The notes beneath the pieces were generated by a model that was not told where the DNA came from, did no database searches, and saw only the letters and a list, made by a program, of their open reading frames with translations. Made by a program: the position numbers and the translations under genes. From assembly GCF_040939455.1 (NCBI RefSeq), contig NC_134108.1:6601501-6665500 (forward strand): a stretch of DNA of 64,000 nt, read 5' to 3'. Source of the stretch: Microcebus murinus (lineage: Eukaryota > Chordata > Mammalia > Primates > Cheirogaleidae). Of the stretch, positions 10,455 to 22,530 are shown one piece after another (position 1 is the stretch's first letter; each line of letters starts with the position of its first letter).

Positions 10455-12790
10455 ACAAGCAAAGGCTCTTTTTTGTTTCTACCCATCCCCTCCGCCCCCT
10501 CCAACTGCCCAGTGCCCTATGAATGTTACTTCTATGTGTGCACATTTGTGTTGCTCCATTAGTACGGATTTGATGGTGAGTACATGTGGTGTTTGTTTTT
10601 CCATTCTTGGGATACTTCGTTTAGTAGAATGGGCGCCAGCTCCATCCAGGGTAATACAAGAGGTGCTAGATCACCATTGTTTCTTGTGGCTGAGTAGAAC
10701 TCCGTGGTGCACATATGCCACATTTTATTAATCCACTCATGTATTGATGGGTTGTTTCCACATCTTTGCAATTGTGAATCGTGCTGCTATAAACATTCTA
10801 GTGCTGATGTCGTTTTTATAGAATGTCTTTTTTTCCTTTGGGTAGATGCCCAGTAGTGGAATTGCTGGATCAAATGGTAGTTCTACTTGTAGCTCTTTGA
10901 GGTATCTCCATATTGCTTTCCACAGAGGTTGAACTAGTTTGCAGTCCCACCAGCAGTGTAGGAGTGTTCCTATCTCTCCGCATCCACTCCCACATTTATT
11001 GTTTTGGCACTTTTTGATAAAAGCCGTTCTCACCAGAGTTAAGTGATATCTCATTGTGACTTTGATTTGTATTTCCCTGATGAATAGAAACATTGAGCAT
11101 TTTTTTCATATGTTTGTTGGCTATTAGTCTATTTTCTTTCGAAAAGTTTCTATTCATGTCCTTTGCCCACTTTTTAATGGGACTGTTTAATTTTTTTGCT
11201 GATTTTCCTGAGTTCTATATAGATTCTAGTTACCAGCCCTTTATCAGATGTATAACATGCAAATATTTTTTCCTATTCTGTAGGTTGTCTGTTTGCTCTA
11301 GTGATAGTTTCTTTGGCTGTGCAGAAGCTTTTAAATTTGATCATGTCCCATTTATTTATTTATTTTTGTTGATATTGTGATTGCTTTGGGGGTCTTCTTC
11401 GTAAATTCTTTGCCTAGGCCAATATCTGTAAGAATTTTTCTCACATTTTCTTGTATAATTCTTGTGGCTTCATGCCTTAGGTTTAAGTCTGTTATCCATT
11501 GTGAGCTGATTTTTGTGAGTAGTGAGAGATGTGAATCCTGTTTCAGTCTTCTACATGTGGCTATCCAATTTTCCCAACACCATTTATTGAATAATGATTC
11601 TTTCCCCCAGTGTATGTTTTTGTCTGCTTTGTCAAAGATCAGATGGCAATATGAGGATGGTTTTATATCTGAGTTCTCACTTCTGCTCCATTGGTCTATA
11701 TCTCTGTTCTTGTGCCAGTACTATGCTGTTTTGGTTACCATAGCCTTGTAGTATAGCTTAAAGTTTGGTAAATTGATACCTCCCAATTTGCTATTTTTGC
11801 TTAAGGTTACTGTAGCTATACAGGGTCTTCTGTGGTTCCATATGAAGTATAGAATTATTTTTTCTACATCTGTGAAAAATGATGGTGGTATTTTAAGAGA
11901 GATTGCATTGAATCTGTAGATTACTTTGGGTATTATAGACATTTTAACAGTGTTGATTCTGCCAATCCATGAGCATGATATGGTTTTCCATCTGTTTACA
12001 TCCTCTGCTATTTCCTTCCTCAGTGTTTCTTAGTTCTTCCTATAGAGCTCTTTCACCTCCTTAGTTAAATATACTGTTAGGTATTTTATTTTCTTGGTTC
12101 CTGTTTTGAAAGATATTGAGTATTTGATTTGGTTCTTAGTTTGACTGTTGTTAGTATATGGGAATGCTACTGATTTGTGTATGTTGATTTTGTAACCTGA
12201 GACTTTGCTAAACTTATTTATCAATTCCATTAGTCTCTTGGAAAAATCTTTGGAGTTTTCTAGATATAAGATCATATGGTCAACAAAGAGTGATAGTTTG
12301 ACCTCTTCTGCCCCCATTTGGATGCCCTTGATATTCTTCTCTTGTCTGATTTCTCTGGCTGGGACTTCCAGTACTATGTTGAATAGAGGTGATGATAGAG
12401 GGCAACCTTGTCTGGTTCCAGTTCTAAGCAGGAATGCTTTCAATTTTTCCCCATTCAGTATGATGTTGGCTGTGGGTTTATCAGATATGGCTTTATCATT
12501 TTGAGGTAAGCCTATTTTGTTAAATGTTCTTATCATCATAAAAGAGTGCTGAATTTTGTCAAATACTTTTTCTGTGTCTACTGAGAGGATCATATGGTCT
12601 TTATTTTTACTTCTATTTATGTGGTGAATCACTTTTATAGACTTGTGTATGTTGAACCATCCCTACATCTCTGGGATGAAGCCTACTTGGTCGTGATAGA
12701 TTTTTTTTTTTTTATGAACAGCTGAATTCAGTTTGCTAGGATTTTATTAAGAATTTTTGTGTCTGTATTCATAAGGTATATTGGTCTGTG
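10455..12790 (-). pseudogene. 5'-truncated LINE-1 with degraded ORF2
   Basis: On the minus strand this is the reverse-transcriptase-to-3'-UTR part of an L1. A 200-residue open frame (12030-12632) reads as the ORF2 reverse transcriptase, with a recognisable '[13 protein letters not shown]' block. The catalytic [FY]xDD motif is mutated to FVDH, so it cannot be active. Further frames at 11721-11942, 10737-11093 and 10559-10771 continue ORF2 but are separated by stops and frameshifts. The 3' UTR includes a G-rich stretch, C-rich on the + strand near 10485-10505. ORF1 and the 5' UTR are absent. Homology stops at about 12790. Confidence 0.93.
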
Positions 12791-12796
12791 GATATA

Positions 12797-12838
12797 TTTA
12801 GTAATATATATAAAGACTTTAGTAATATATATAAAGAC
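12797..12838. repeat. 21-bp direct duplication at L1 junction
   Basis: Two adjacent copies of 'tttagtaatatatataaagac' (12797-12817 and 12818-12838), directly beyond the point where L1 homology ends. Confidence 0.9.
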
Positions 12839-12844
12839 TTATAT

Positions 12845-13015
12845 TATTCAACTCAATAATTCTACTTCTGGAAATCTACCCTAAATAATATGAAATACTC
12901 AATATGCTCATACACCTGCCCCCACACACACATTTTAGGAAAAAAGGTGCTAACTGCAGCATTATTTATATTAGGGAAAACTCAGCATCATCTAACTGTC
13001 CATTGACCACACTGT
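12845..13015 (+). mobile_element. Old L1M fragment
   Basis: Blocks such as 'aattctacttctggaaatct', 'taccctaaataat' and 'gcagcattatttatattagg' resemble the ORF2-3'/UTR segment of old mammalian L1. It is diverged and in the opposite orientation to the adjacent younger L1. Confidence 0.65.
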
Positions 13016-13082
13016 GAGAAGATAGGTTTACGCTGACACAGCCACGGCAAGGCGCCGCGCAGCCCCACGTCGTGGCATCGTG

Positions 13083-13290
13083 GCGGCTGAGAGCACGGGC
13101 TCTGGATTTCCCCTGCCCGAGTTCAAGTCTGGGCGCTGCCACATGCTGCGTGGCCCTCTGAGCACCAGTTCCCTGTTTGCGAGACAGGTTCACGGCAGAG
13201 CTTCCTCGCAGGAGGACGTGAGGATTAAAGGGGGTCACACGTGGGATGTGCGGGCTCTCACCGGCCGGGGTGTGCGTGGTTCACGTCAGT
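13083..13290 (+). mobile_element. MIR SINE
   Basis: The MIR order is visible: 'gagagcacgggctctggatt', then 'gagttcaagtctgggcgctg', 'ctgcgtggccctctgagcac' and 'gaggattaaag'. It is a diverged copy. Confidence 0.7.
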
Positions 13291-13854
13291 GAGGACCTGG
13301 GGTGGGCGTGAGGCCTGCGGTGGATCCTAACCGGGACATCGCAGTTCCAGAAACCAGCAGCATGTGATGTCAGCTGTCGAAGTATAAATTTGTACATGTG
13401 GGGAAAAACTAGAAAGAATGAAAAGAAGACTGAAAACAGTATCCGTGTGTCACAGTGGGTAGTTCAAGGCATAGTAGGATCAAGGGTGACTTTATTTTCT
13501 TTTTACGCTCTTTTATAATAAACACGGATGATGTATGACCAGAGACAAAGAATCAGTAAAAGCCAGGCAAGTCTCTGCAGGCAGCCATGGGAGGGCGAGG
13601 GAGCTCCCTAGAGGCCTGTCCGCACACACCGAGGGCAGGAGGGCGGGACACTGGTCCAGAGGTCGCTAGGAGTCAGGCCACGCAGGCCCCCTGGGTCACC
13701 CGGGCTTTGCTTGTGCCAGTTTGGGAGATAAGATGTGGGTAGTCGGTGGGCCTGGGCGAGTTGCTTTCTGCTTCTCTATTAAGTGGCTCGGTGTGGTTGG
13801 GCATTTGCTGTCAGCTTGTGCGGACGCTTGAGATACTTCCCCCATGTGTCACCT

Positions 13855-15107
13855 TAACACACTGCCCAGCCTGTGGCTTTAAATGCCATCCATGCACTGA
13901 CGGCTCCCCAATCTGTGTCCCTCCCATCCCCTTATCCCTCGGTTCCCAGCTTCAACACCCCACTGCTTGCTTATTTAGCGTCTCCGGCTACTGTTCAACA
14001 GGCATCTGGAACTTATCAGAGCGGGACGTTAGTTGCTGCTGAGGAAACCTCATCTTCCCGGGTGCAGCCACCTCGGCAAACGCACCGCCCAGGCGCTCAA
14101 GCCATAACCCAAAGCCCACCCTCCACCCCGCCCCCTTCCTCGCCCTGCACATTCAGCCCCGCCACCACCCCTCGACCCCATCTGGCCCAACACGCTCTCC
14201 CACGTCTTTGTCTACGTCCTCCCTGTCCACCTTCTCCTCCTAGCGCAGCCGCCCACGGGGCTGCGCACCTGCTTCTTGCACACCTGTGACCCGCCCTGCA
14301 CGGACGGCGGGGGGACTGCTCCGAGGGTGGGGCTGTCCTGTCCCTGTCCCCCTGCTGTCTCCTGTGGCACCATAACAGCATGGCCCACGTGGAGAGGCCC
14401 CCGTCAGCATCCTGTCCCCAGCCCGTCGGGTCCCGGGTCCCAGCACAGCCAGCTTTCTCCCTGGGACACTCCGTCACTTCCCAAGGCTGGCCTCTTCCCT
14501 TCCTTCAGAGCTCAGCTCATGGCCCCTCTCGGGGGACCCCCGTCACCGCCCTGTCTAAGGAGAGCCCTGCCCGCCGTGGTGCACACTCGAGGCCCTGTCC
14601 CAGCCCCTCCAGGACGGAAGGGCCATGGCTTGCTGCAGGGAGTGCCACACGTGGGGGCCTGGCCCCCTGCGGAATCGCCTGGGCAGAGAACCCGCCCCGG
14701 GTCCCTCCTCTTCCTCAGGGGAGCCCACACCCCACGACTGGCCAGACTGAGGACAGCCCTGGAGAGCCGCCCTGCCCCAGAGCTGGGGAGAGTGGGGCTC
14801 CCCGGCTGTGTCTGCTCAGAGCTGCTCCCTCAGCCCGGCTGCCGCTTTCCTTCCTGCGTGAACCTCCCTGCGTGAACCTCCGTAACGGCCGTCTCCCCTC
14901 AGCGCCTGCCTCCCGCTTCCCCCACGCCACCCCGGCTTCTTTAATAATAACCGCATAGCACGCGCCACCTCCCGAAATTACTGGTTGATGTGTTTGTGTA
15001 CGTGTCTGTCACCTGGCTAGAACATACGCCCATGAGGCCAGGGACCTTGTCTGTCTATGCCCTGAGCCCAGAACGGTGCCCAGACAGTAAATATTTGTTG
15101 AATTAGA
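13855..15107 (+). mobile_element. L2 LINE remnant, broken
   Basis: Several ordered L2-like blocks are visible. These include 'ctttaaatgccatccatgca' with 'tgacggctccccaatctgtg', a 'cttccttcagagctcagctc' block near 14505, and a 3' end near 14990-15107 with 'catgaggccagggaccttgt' and 'agtaaatatttgttgaatta'. The middle (about 14100-14450 and 14580-14950) is CpG-rich and not clearly aligned. The overlapping open frames of about 190-200 residues in this C-rich stretch show no known domain, and I do not call them genes. Confidence 0.6.
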
Positions 15108-16289
15108 GCTTAGCTAGTAAAGAAGCTAGACACATCAACAGATATGTCTAATAAAATGCAGAGGAAGCAAGCTATCAGACACAGGGACCCGGGCGAAGCG
15201 GCTTACCTGGAAGAGATGATACCACGCCATGAGTCGAAGAATCGGCAAAAATGAGCCAGTCGGGGAGGAGCCAGGAGGAAGCATCCTAGGCCCCCAGCAG
15301 CACGTGCAAAGGCACTGGGGTGTGAGCACGCGTGTGCAGGAGGCCCCGCTGCCGGTGTCCTGGACGGGGCGCACTGCGGCCTTGGACGATGGAGTCGAAG
15401 GCGGCAAGTGACCGATGAAAAGTGTCCCCGTCAGGTTGTTTCTTTAAGACATCGTGATGTGCTGTAAATGGAAAGCACTGATGTTTCCCTTCTGAAATCT
15501 TAATTCACAAACTAAAAAGCTGAAACCTGAAGTCTATTGGTGGTGGCCTAACCTGCTGTGAAGTCTCTCTCCATCACGAAGGCCGACGTGGCCTGGTCAC
15601 CAAGGACTCCCCACCTGGCCCGCACCTAGGTCCGTGGCCTGGACTCCTCGTGTTGGGGGAGAGCGGTCTCCCCTCGGCTAGGCTGAGTGGCGATGAGCGC
15701 GGTTTCCGCTCACGCACCGGCTCACGCACCGGCTCACCCTCGGCGCCTCCTCCCGCCGCCCCCTCCGCCCTGCAGCGCCTCTTCCTTCCCGTCCAGCCGA
15801 GCAGATGCGGTCCGGGCTCCGTTCTCTGGCCAAGGAGCGGGCGTCGCCAGTTCAGTTTGCCTTCAGGCTGTTGAGGAGCTTCTCTCTGGGTCTAACGAAG
15901 AGCTGCTCTGTGGGCTGCCCACACGGGGGGCGTACCACGGGGGGCGTGTCAGTCTGGGGACAGAATCCACCCTAAGGGAAGCCACGTTCCCTTCATGTCA
16001 GTGTCCACAAATCCGTGTGTGAGGTTTCCAGCAGCTTCTTGCTTGCGTGCACCTCTAAGCTGGCAAAGTGTTCAGAGTTACGGTCCTCGCTGTTCCTCCA
16101 CGTCGTGGGATCTAGCAGTAGCCTCGTGCCTGTTAGACGCCAGGAAAGATTGTCGATAACTTTCTAGTCCTACCCTCTCTTCCCGCTTCCTTTCTTCTTA
16201 TCCTACCATGCCACTGTGATGCCAGTTTCTATCATAAAATATTGCTTACAATGCCCGTATCCCAGATCCATTCGACCTGTTATACCATT

Positions 16290-16760
16290 TTGGCATGATA
16301 GGTCCCAGTGCAGGAAAAACAATACTCAGACGCTTTCTCTAGTCTCTCACTCAGCGACAGCTAACACAGACGACTTCCGTGACCAAATGTGTGGAGGTGT
16401 CTCTCCCACACACCCGGCAAGCGATCAGTTCCGCAGTGGACACCAGCCGGTGTCCCCAGTTCAGTTCTGACACCGTCTACCTAGAGAAAGCATCGGACCC
16501 CACAGACTGAGGGCTCGGTCCCCAGACAGCAGCCGGCAGGTCCAGGCCCCCAGGACTTCTGACCAACTGGCTTCAGGTTGGGGCTCCCACGATCCGCCCT
16601 GTGGATTGGATTAATTTGCCAGAGCGGCTCACAGAGCTCAGGGGAACGCTTGTATCTCCCAGTGTGTTATAAAGGCTCTTGCAGAGGGTACAGATGAAGA
16701 GATGCCAGGGCGAGGTACCGGGGAGGGACAATGGGCTTCCCCTGCGTGTGTCCGGCTATC
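16290..16760. repeat. Possible old LTR-type repeat
   Basis: Blocks such as 'ttaatttgccagagcggctc', 'acagagctcaggggaacgct' and 'gagggtacagatgaagagat' match a sequence pattern I recognise from old mammalian LTR elements. I cannot assign the family, and the borders are approximate. Confidence 0.35.
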
Positions 16761-17046
16761 TGCAAGCTGCCCAAGCCCGTCCCCTTGGGCCTGTTACGGA
16801 GCTGTCGTCGGACAGGCATGACCGAAGCAGGGACAGCCGTGTGGAAATGCGCCCGAGAAGAAAGGGGTGCGCTCTGACCCCCGAGGACTGAGTGGGGAGC
16901 TGCAGGGCCTGTCTGTGCAGACTCCTCTCCCCCGCCTGCAGGGGTGGGGCAGGCCCCTGTGGAAGGAGGGTCTCAACACCCGCAGCGGAAAGGCAGGCGA
17001 AGGTTAGAGTCCTGCCGTAGGCTGGTGACAGGAGGGCGGGGGAAGG

Positions 17047-17069
17047 TCAGAGAGAGAGAGAGAGAGAGA
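17047..17069. repeat. (GA)n microsatellite
   Basis: A short uninterrupted GA tract of about 11 units in PRKN intron 11. Confidence 0.95.
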
Positions 17070-17220
17070 TTCTGTTTTCTGAGGCCTAAGGGGCCCCAAC
17101 ATTATAACAAAAACTGTAACAACGGCAAAGGGAGTTATGGACCAGGAACCACGGATGAAAACCAGTGCACACATGTATCATGATGTTACAATGCAACAAC
17201 ATCCTCACCCTTTCCTTTAG

Positions 17221-17570
<350 letters not shown>

Positions 17571-18289
17571 AAAGTTCACTGAGTTTTAATTTATTGCTCA
17601 ATAATTCTGCATGATACTGTAGGAAAATGTAAGTGATTTTACAGTATCACACTATTTTTGTCATATTATTTCCAACATATAAGTATACTACCATTACATA
17701 TGTGTTGAAAAGGACACAATCCTAAATGGAAAGTATTAAGATAGAAGTGTTGTAAGTTTTCTCCTTTGCCTTCTGCATACCTGTAATTTTTAATGATCTT
17801 TAAAACAAACCAAAAAGAAGTAAAAATAAGGAGGGGGGAGGATTTTACATGTATATAAATTATCCTAAAACAAATACCTATAGCTACATATGCATAAGTA
17901 TTTTAAATTAGTGGAAGTTCTCATGCCAGGCTTCTAATAATAGAAGGGAGACAGTACCAAGGCAATTACTTGGAAAATTTGGCAAGAAAAACCAAATTAA
18001 CCAGATAAATGGTAAAATTGAAAAATGGAGCCCATTCAGTGCCACGTAGGATTCAAGCAAAGAAACTGCTCGTGCCTGAATTGTCTGGGAAACTTGGTCA
18101 GGGATAGTTCTCTGCACAACGCTTCACACAAGTAACTTCCTCTTCTCTTCCCGGCACACGGGGTGTCTAGCCCCAGAGGCAGACAGGGACCATATGCAAC
18201 CCGTTAGGGAAGGTGAATAATTCCAAAATAAGGCCCAAAACAAGGGCTTTTCCTCTCGTGCTGCAGAGACCCTGCTCTGTGAAAGGAAG

Positions 18290-18440
18290 AACATTGGAAT
18301 CACAGAGATCTCAGTTAAATCTCAGCCTCCGCCGTTTAAAAGTGCTTCACCTTGAGGAAATTCTGCAACGGAATAATGCTATGATCTCAAGGTGTTTTTG
18401 AAGCGTAAATGAAATAAATAGAGCACCCAGCATTATTCAT
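18290..18440 (+). mobile_element. Probable MIR remnant
   Basis: The run 'gtgcttcaccttgaggaaat' followed by 'aagcgtaaatgaaataaata' and 'gagcacccagca' follows the MIR core order loosely. It is strongly diverged. Confidence 0.4.
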
Positions 18441-18761
18441 TAATTCCTTTCTATCCTTTTCATCCTAAATAAAATTTTGGGTGGCATCAAGGGACATAGT
18501 CCCAATCGAAAGTACTATGCTCTCCCAATTCCTGTTTTGTGAGTTTTGCCAAGCCAAATAGCAAATAACTGCAGAAATGATTAAAAATCATAACATATTT
18601 AAATTATCATATATTATATTAAAGTATTAGGTTATAGTATTAAATTATATTATTTAATATATGTATTAATAAATGAGGAATTGACCCCTATCGGTGAAAC
18701 ATGAAGCATTTGTCTCTAAATCCCATTTCAGGAGAATAAACTCAGGTTTGTAAGTTAAAGT

Positions 18762-18930
18762 TTGGCTCAGTGGCTCATGTCTATAGTCCCAGCTACTCGG
18801 GAGGCCGAGGCAGAAGGATCGCTCGAGCCCTAGAGTTAGAGGCTGCAGTGAGCTATAATGACCTCACTGCACTCCAGCCTGGGTGGCAGAGCAAGGCCTT
18901 ATCTCAAAATAAATGAATAAATAAAATTTG
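18762..18930 (+). mobile_element. Alu monomer (FAM/FLAM-type)
   Basis: A single 7SL-derived monomer with 'ggctcagtggctcatgtcta', 'tcccagctactcgggaggcc', 'actgcactccagcctgggtg' and an A/T tail built of 'aaataaatg' units. Confidence 0.87.
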
Positions 18931-18940
18931 TTCTGGGTGA

Positions 18941-19279
<339 letters not shown>

Positions 19280-19348
19280 CTGGGCGCCGGCGGCGCCACC
19301 GCAGAGGGACACGCACAGCCTCCTGCCTCCATCTGCCACTTCCTTTCT

Positions 19349-19385
19349 GAATACACACACGCGCACACGCGCACACACACGCACA
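19349..19385. repeat. CA/CG alternating tract in the PRKN 3' UTR
   Basis: A purine-pyrimidine alternating stretch, 'acacacacgcgcacacgcgc' and onward, starting about 70 bp after the parkin stop codon. Confidence 0.9.
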
Positions 19386-21311
19386 CTTCAAATTTCCTTT
19401 CTGAAATCACAAAAGCAAATGAACAGAAACTCCTGTACCCTTTTCACTGTGTCCGTGGAAAACAGCAGAGCCAACTGCGACGCCAGCGGGAGGCACTTTC
19501 AGGCCTCGGGAACTAGAGCTCAGATGACGGTGCCACGCGTGTGTCCTGCGTGTGCCGCCATTCTCATGCGGATTCGCATCAGGCTGGGTCAGTGTGTGGA
19601 GAGAGATGTCTCAGGTTTACTTTTCCTGCATTTTACCTTCAGTCAATACTGTGAAGAAACCGCCAGCTAGGGGGGAAATAGTTTCAGGGACTATTGTCAG
19701 TGGCTCTCAGTAAGATTCTGCAGTGCACGCTCAAACCATATTCATGGCTTCAAGAGCAACGTTCTTATTACAATATTCGGAGAGCGTCTGTTCCCAAAGA
19801 GCTGCAGGCAATAGTCAAAAATATTTGTTTATCCTCAAGAATTCTATCTTTATAAAATTACATTGGTGAAATATCAACTATGCATAAATCAGTTTGCCAA
19901 CTAAGTGAGAAATGACAAAAGTTTAATTTGAATGTTGCATGTTTGAATTACAGGGAAGAAATCAAAACTCAATGCACTTTCATTCCGTTTAATTATTTGC
20001 AACTTTAAGAAGATATTGTTTTTCTGAAAATATTACAAGATCCATAATTTGATTTTAAGTATTCATTTTGCAGCTAACACATCTGACTCCACTATAAATT
20101 TAATGGATAAAGGGCCTACAAAGGAGATGTATTTAGAAAAGATTTCATAATGATATTCCATCTTAAGAAAAGTGTACATTATTAAATCAGAAGCTTGAAA
20201 GAGGAGCCTTTTCAAGACTGTCAGGGTGAAAGATTCCTGACTCCCTCCATAAGTGGGGGGACGCCCCTCTGCCTACCCACGCTGGCCCCTGGCCTGCATG
20301 GCCGAGAGCCTTGCACACCCCGGGGGCTCCTCCCAGGAGCGTTCTGTTCTTCGGCCAGTAAGCCAGCTCGAATATTCCTCACGTTAGCATGGATTGAATT
20401 GGAGTGCTGATCAAGTTTTCAACTTTTTTTCTGAGATACTCACAGCCCATCAGAAAGATTAACACTGGATGTGGCAAACCGCATTCCCTCCCCCCTCCCC
20501 GCCCCCGCACGTGTGCAGATAGTTGAGAAAGTACAACCACTATCTGTTGTTCTCGTGAGCTGGTGACTTCTCAGGGAGATAGTGACCGTGACCGAGGGCA
20601 CGATGAGTCCCACTAGCACATGGAGTCCCTTCCGGGTGTAGGGTCTCGGGGAATTACGGAATCGGGAGCAGGGCTTCTCTTTTCAGATGCAACTCCTGAA
20701 ATCCTTGCTGGCAGGGAGAGAGGGGAACGAACTCAGAAATTTCCCAGGTCACTTCCCAAAGACATCTGTCTGTCTTTCTCTAACTGCTTCAGACAGTCCA
20801 TGTGTTCCAGCCACCAGGGACTGTCCTTTCCTCTCAGGGGCCCTGCCCCGGGCCAGGCAGGGTGGCCACATCAGCACTCACGGCCCCCAGGCTCCCGACA
20901 CGAATGCACCTCCTCCAGCACCGCCCACTGCCAGGCCCGGAAATGATGGGATGTCTGTGTCGTGTGGGGAAAAGGAAGGTCACCGGGCCTGAGCCCACAA
21001 GTCCCAGCGGCTCCTGTCCACACTCAGTCTGGACCCCAGTCGGGGCCCAACACCAGGTCACCAGCAATCCCAGTCAATTGCTTCTCCTTACACTGACCCA
21101 ATGTGACAATCACACGGCTCCCTCTATCCTGGGGAGCACACAGCACTTTTTATCATCCGCAGCTTATTTTTAATGATTTTTTTTCATTATTGCCTCTCCC
21201 ACATCTGCACCGTGTGCTGGCTTTGCCACGCCCCGGCGAGGTTTGCTCCCGTGAGTTTCCGGAGCTGTTCAGCTGTCCAGCGTGGTCTCTTTTCCTTTCT
21301 TGGTGGTGTGG

Positions 21312-21488
<177 letters not shown>

Positions 21489-21598
21489 CAAAACAGTGGT
21501 TCTTAAGTTAAAAACAAAAACAGCCACTCTGCATGAACATGAATCACAAACTATTGTTTGAGCAAGAACAGTGTAACAAAACACGAATACATCAAAAG

Positions 21599-21604
21599 AA
21601 TAAA
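21599..21604 (+). promoter_or_regulatory. PRKN: Upstream candidate poly(A) signal
   Basis: Canonical AATAAA about 95 bp upstream of the preferred signal. It may be used alternatively. Confidence 0.35.
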
Positions 21605-21694
21605 AGTAAAGCCTTTGCAGAAGAATCTTTATTTTTCTCTGACATGTGTTAAGAAATATCTGACTATAATGTCTAAGGGTGTACTCAGATTGTC

Positions 21695-21700
21695 AATAAA
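21695..21700 (+). promoter_or_regulatory. PRKN: Candidate PRKN poly(A) signal
   Basis: Canonical AATAAA in the context 'tgtcaataaaggcatc'. It lies about 2.4 kb after the stop codon and is the best candidate for the main polyadenylation signal. The final placement is an inference. Confidence 0.6.
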
Positions 21701-22039
21701 GGCATCAAAAGAGCTTTCGAGTCTTCTTTGAAGATATATTTTCCGCATCCACGTGGAAGGTGTGGGGGAGAACCAAAGGCTGCCCCTCCGGGCCGCACTC
21801 GTGGCCGGGGAGAGCTAACTGCCTGGTGGTGAAATGGCCGTTTTTATCGCTGCTCTGAGCTCTGGGCTCACCCTCGCTGTTTCCCTTTTTAAAATTAGAG
21901 TAGTTCCCTAAGTGCTATCAAAATCTGAAAGGGCCCCCAAAAGCAAACTCTCATGCAAAAAAATCTAACGTCTACTCTCTTGCCCTCCTAGCAAATTTTT
22001 CTAAAAGAGAAGTTTGGGTTAGGAAAACCCTTTCATAAG

Positions 22040-22043
<4 letters not shown>

Positions 22044-22087
<44 letters not shown>
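22044..22087. repeat. (TC)n microsatellite
   Basis: About 22 uninterrupted TC units, roughly 330 bp downstream of the inferred PRKN poly(A) site. Confidence 0.96.
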
Positions 22088-22090
<3 letters not shown>

Positions 22091-22364
22091 CTAGAAAATG
22101 TCACTGGCTTTGCACTGCCCTCATTGCAGCATGTCAACACCGCTGTTACTGCTGTAACCGTCACGCATTGCTCGTGTCGCGACGGCTACGTCTGGAGATC
22201 TGGGTGGACCATTCCTGGGCAGCTCCCGTCCACGAGTTAGGCAGGCAGCAGGCACGGAGGGGCCCCTCGCAGCCGGGCACCACGGGACACGCTCTGAGAG
22301 ACACAGAGCTCATGGGGATGACGGCCCTGGTGTTGGCCAAGCAGGGGCAGCAGAGATAAGGGGG

Positions 22365-22530
22365 TGAGCTCTGGGCGCCGGGTGGGAGCCCCAAATCCAC
22401 CACTCACCTGTGTGCAAACTTTGGGGACAGTGACAGCCTCCACCTCATAGGGTGGTTGTGAGGATGGAGCTAATTCACGGAAAGCACTTAGGACTCTGCC
22501 CAGCACGCAGTAAGCGCCCGCAATCCTCCA
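22365..22530 (+). mobile_element. MIR SINE
   Basis: The order 'caccactcacctgtgtgcaa', 'cacctcatagggtggttgtg', 'aggatggagctaattcacgg' and 'aaagcacttaggactctgcc' followed by 'cagcacgcagtaagcgcc' fits MIR well. Confidence 0.8.

Noticed and set aside
12030..12632. Possible functional L1 ORF2.
   Set aside because: The reverse-transcriptase catalytic motif is mutated, upstream domains are missing, and stops and frameshifts interrupt the rest.
14276..14958. Overlapping plus-strand frames of 192-199 residues.
   Set aside because: They lie in a C-rich stretch within a broken L2 remnant and show low-complexity Pro/Ser/Gly composition.
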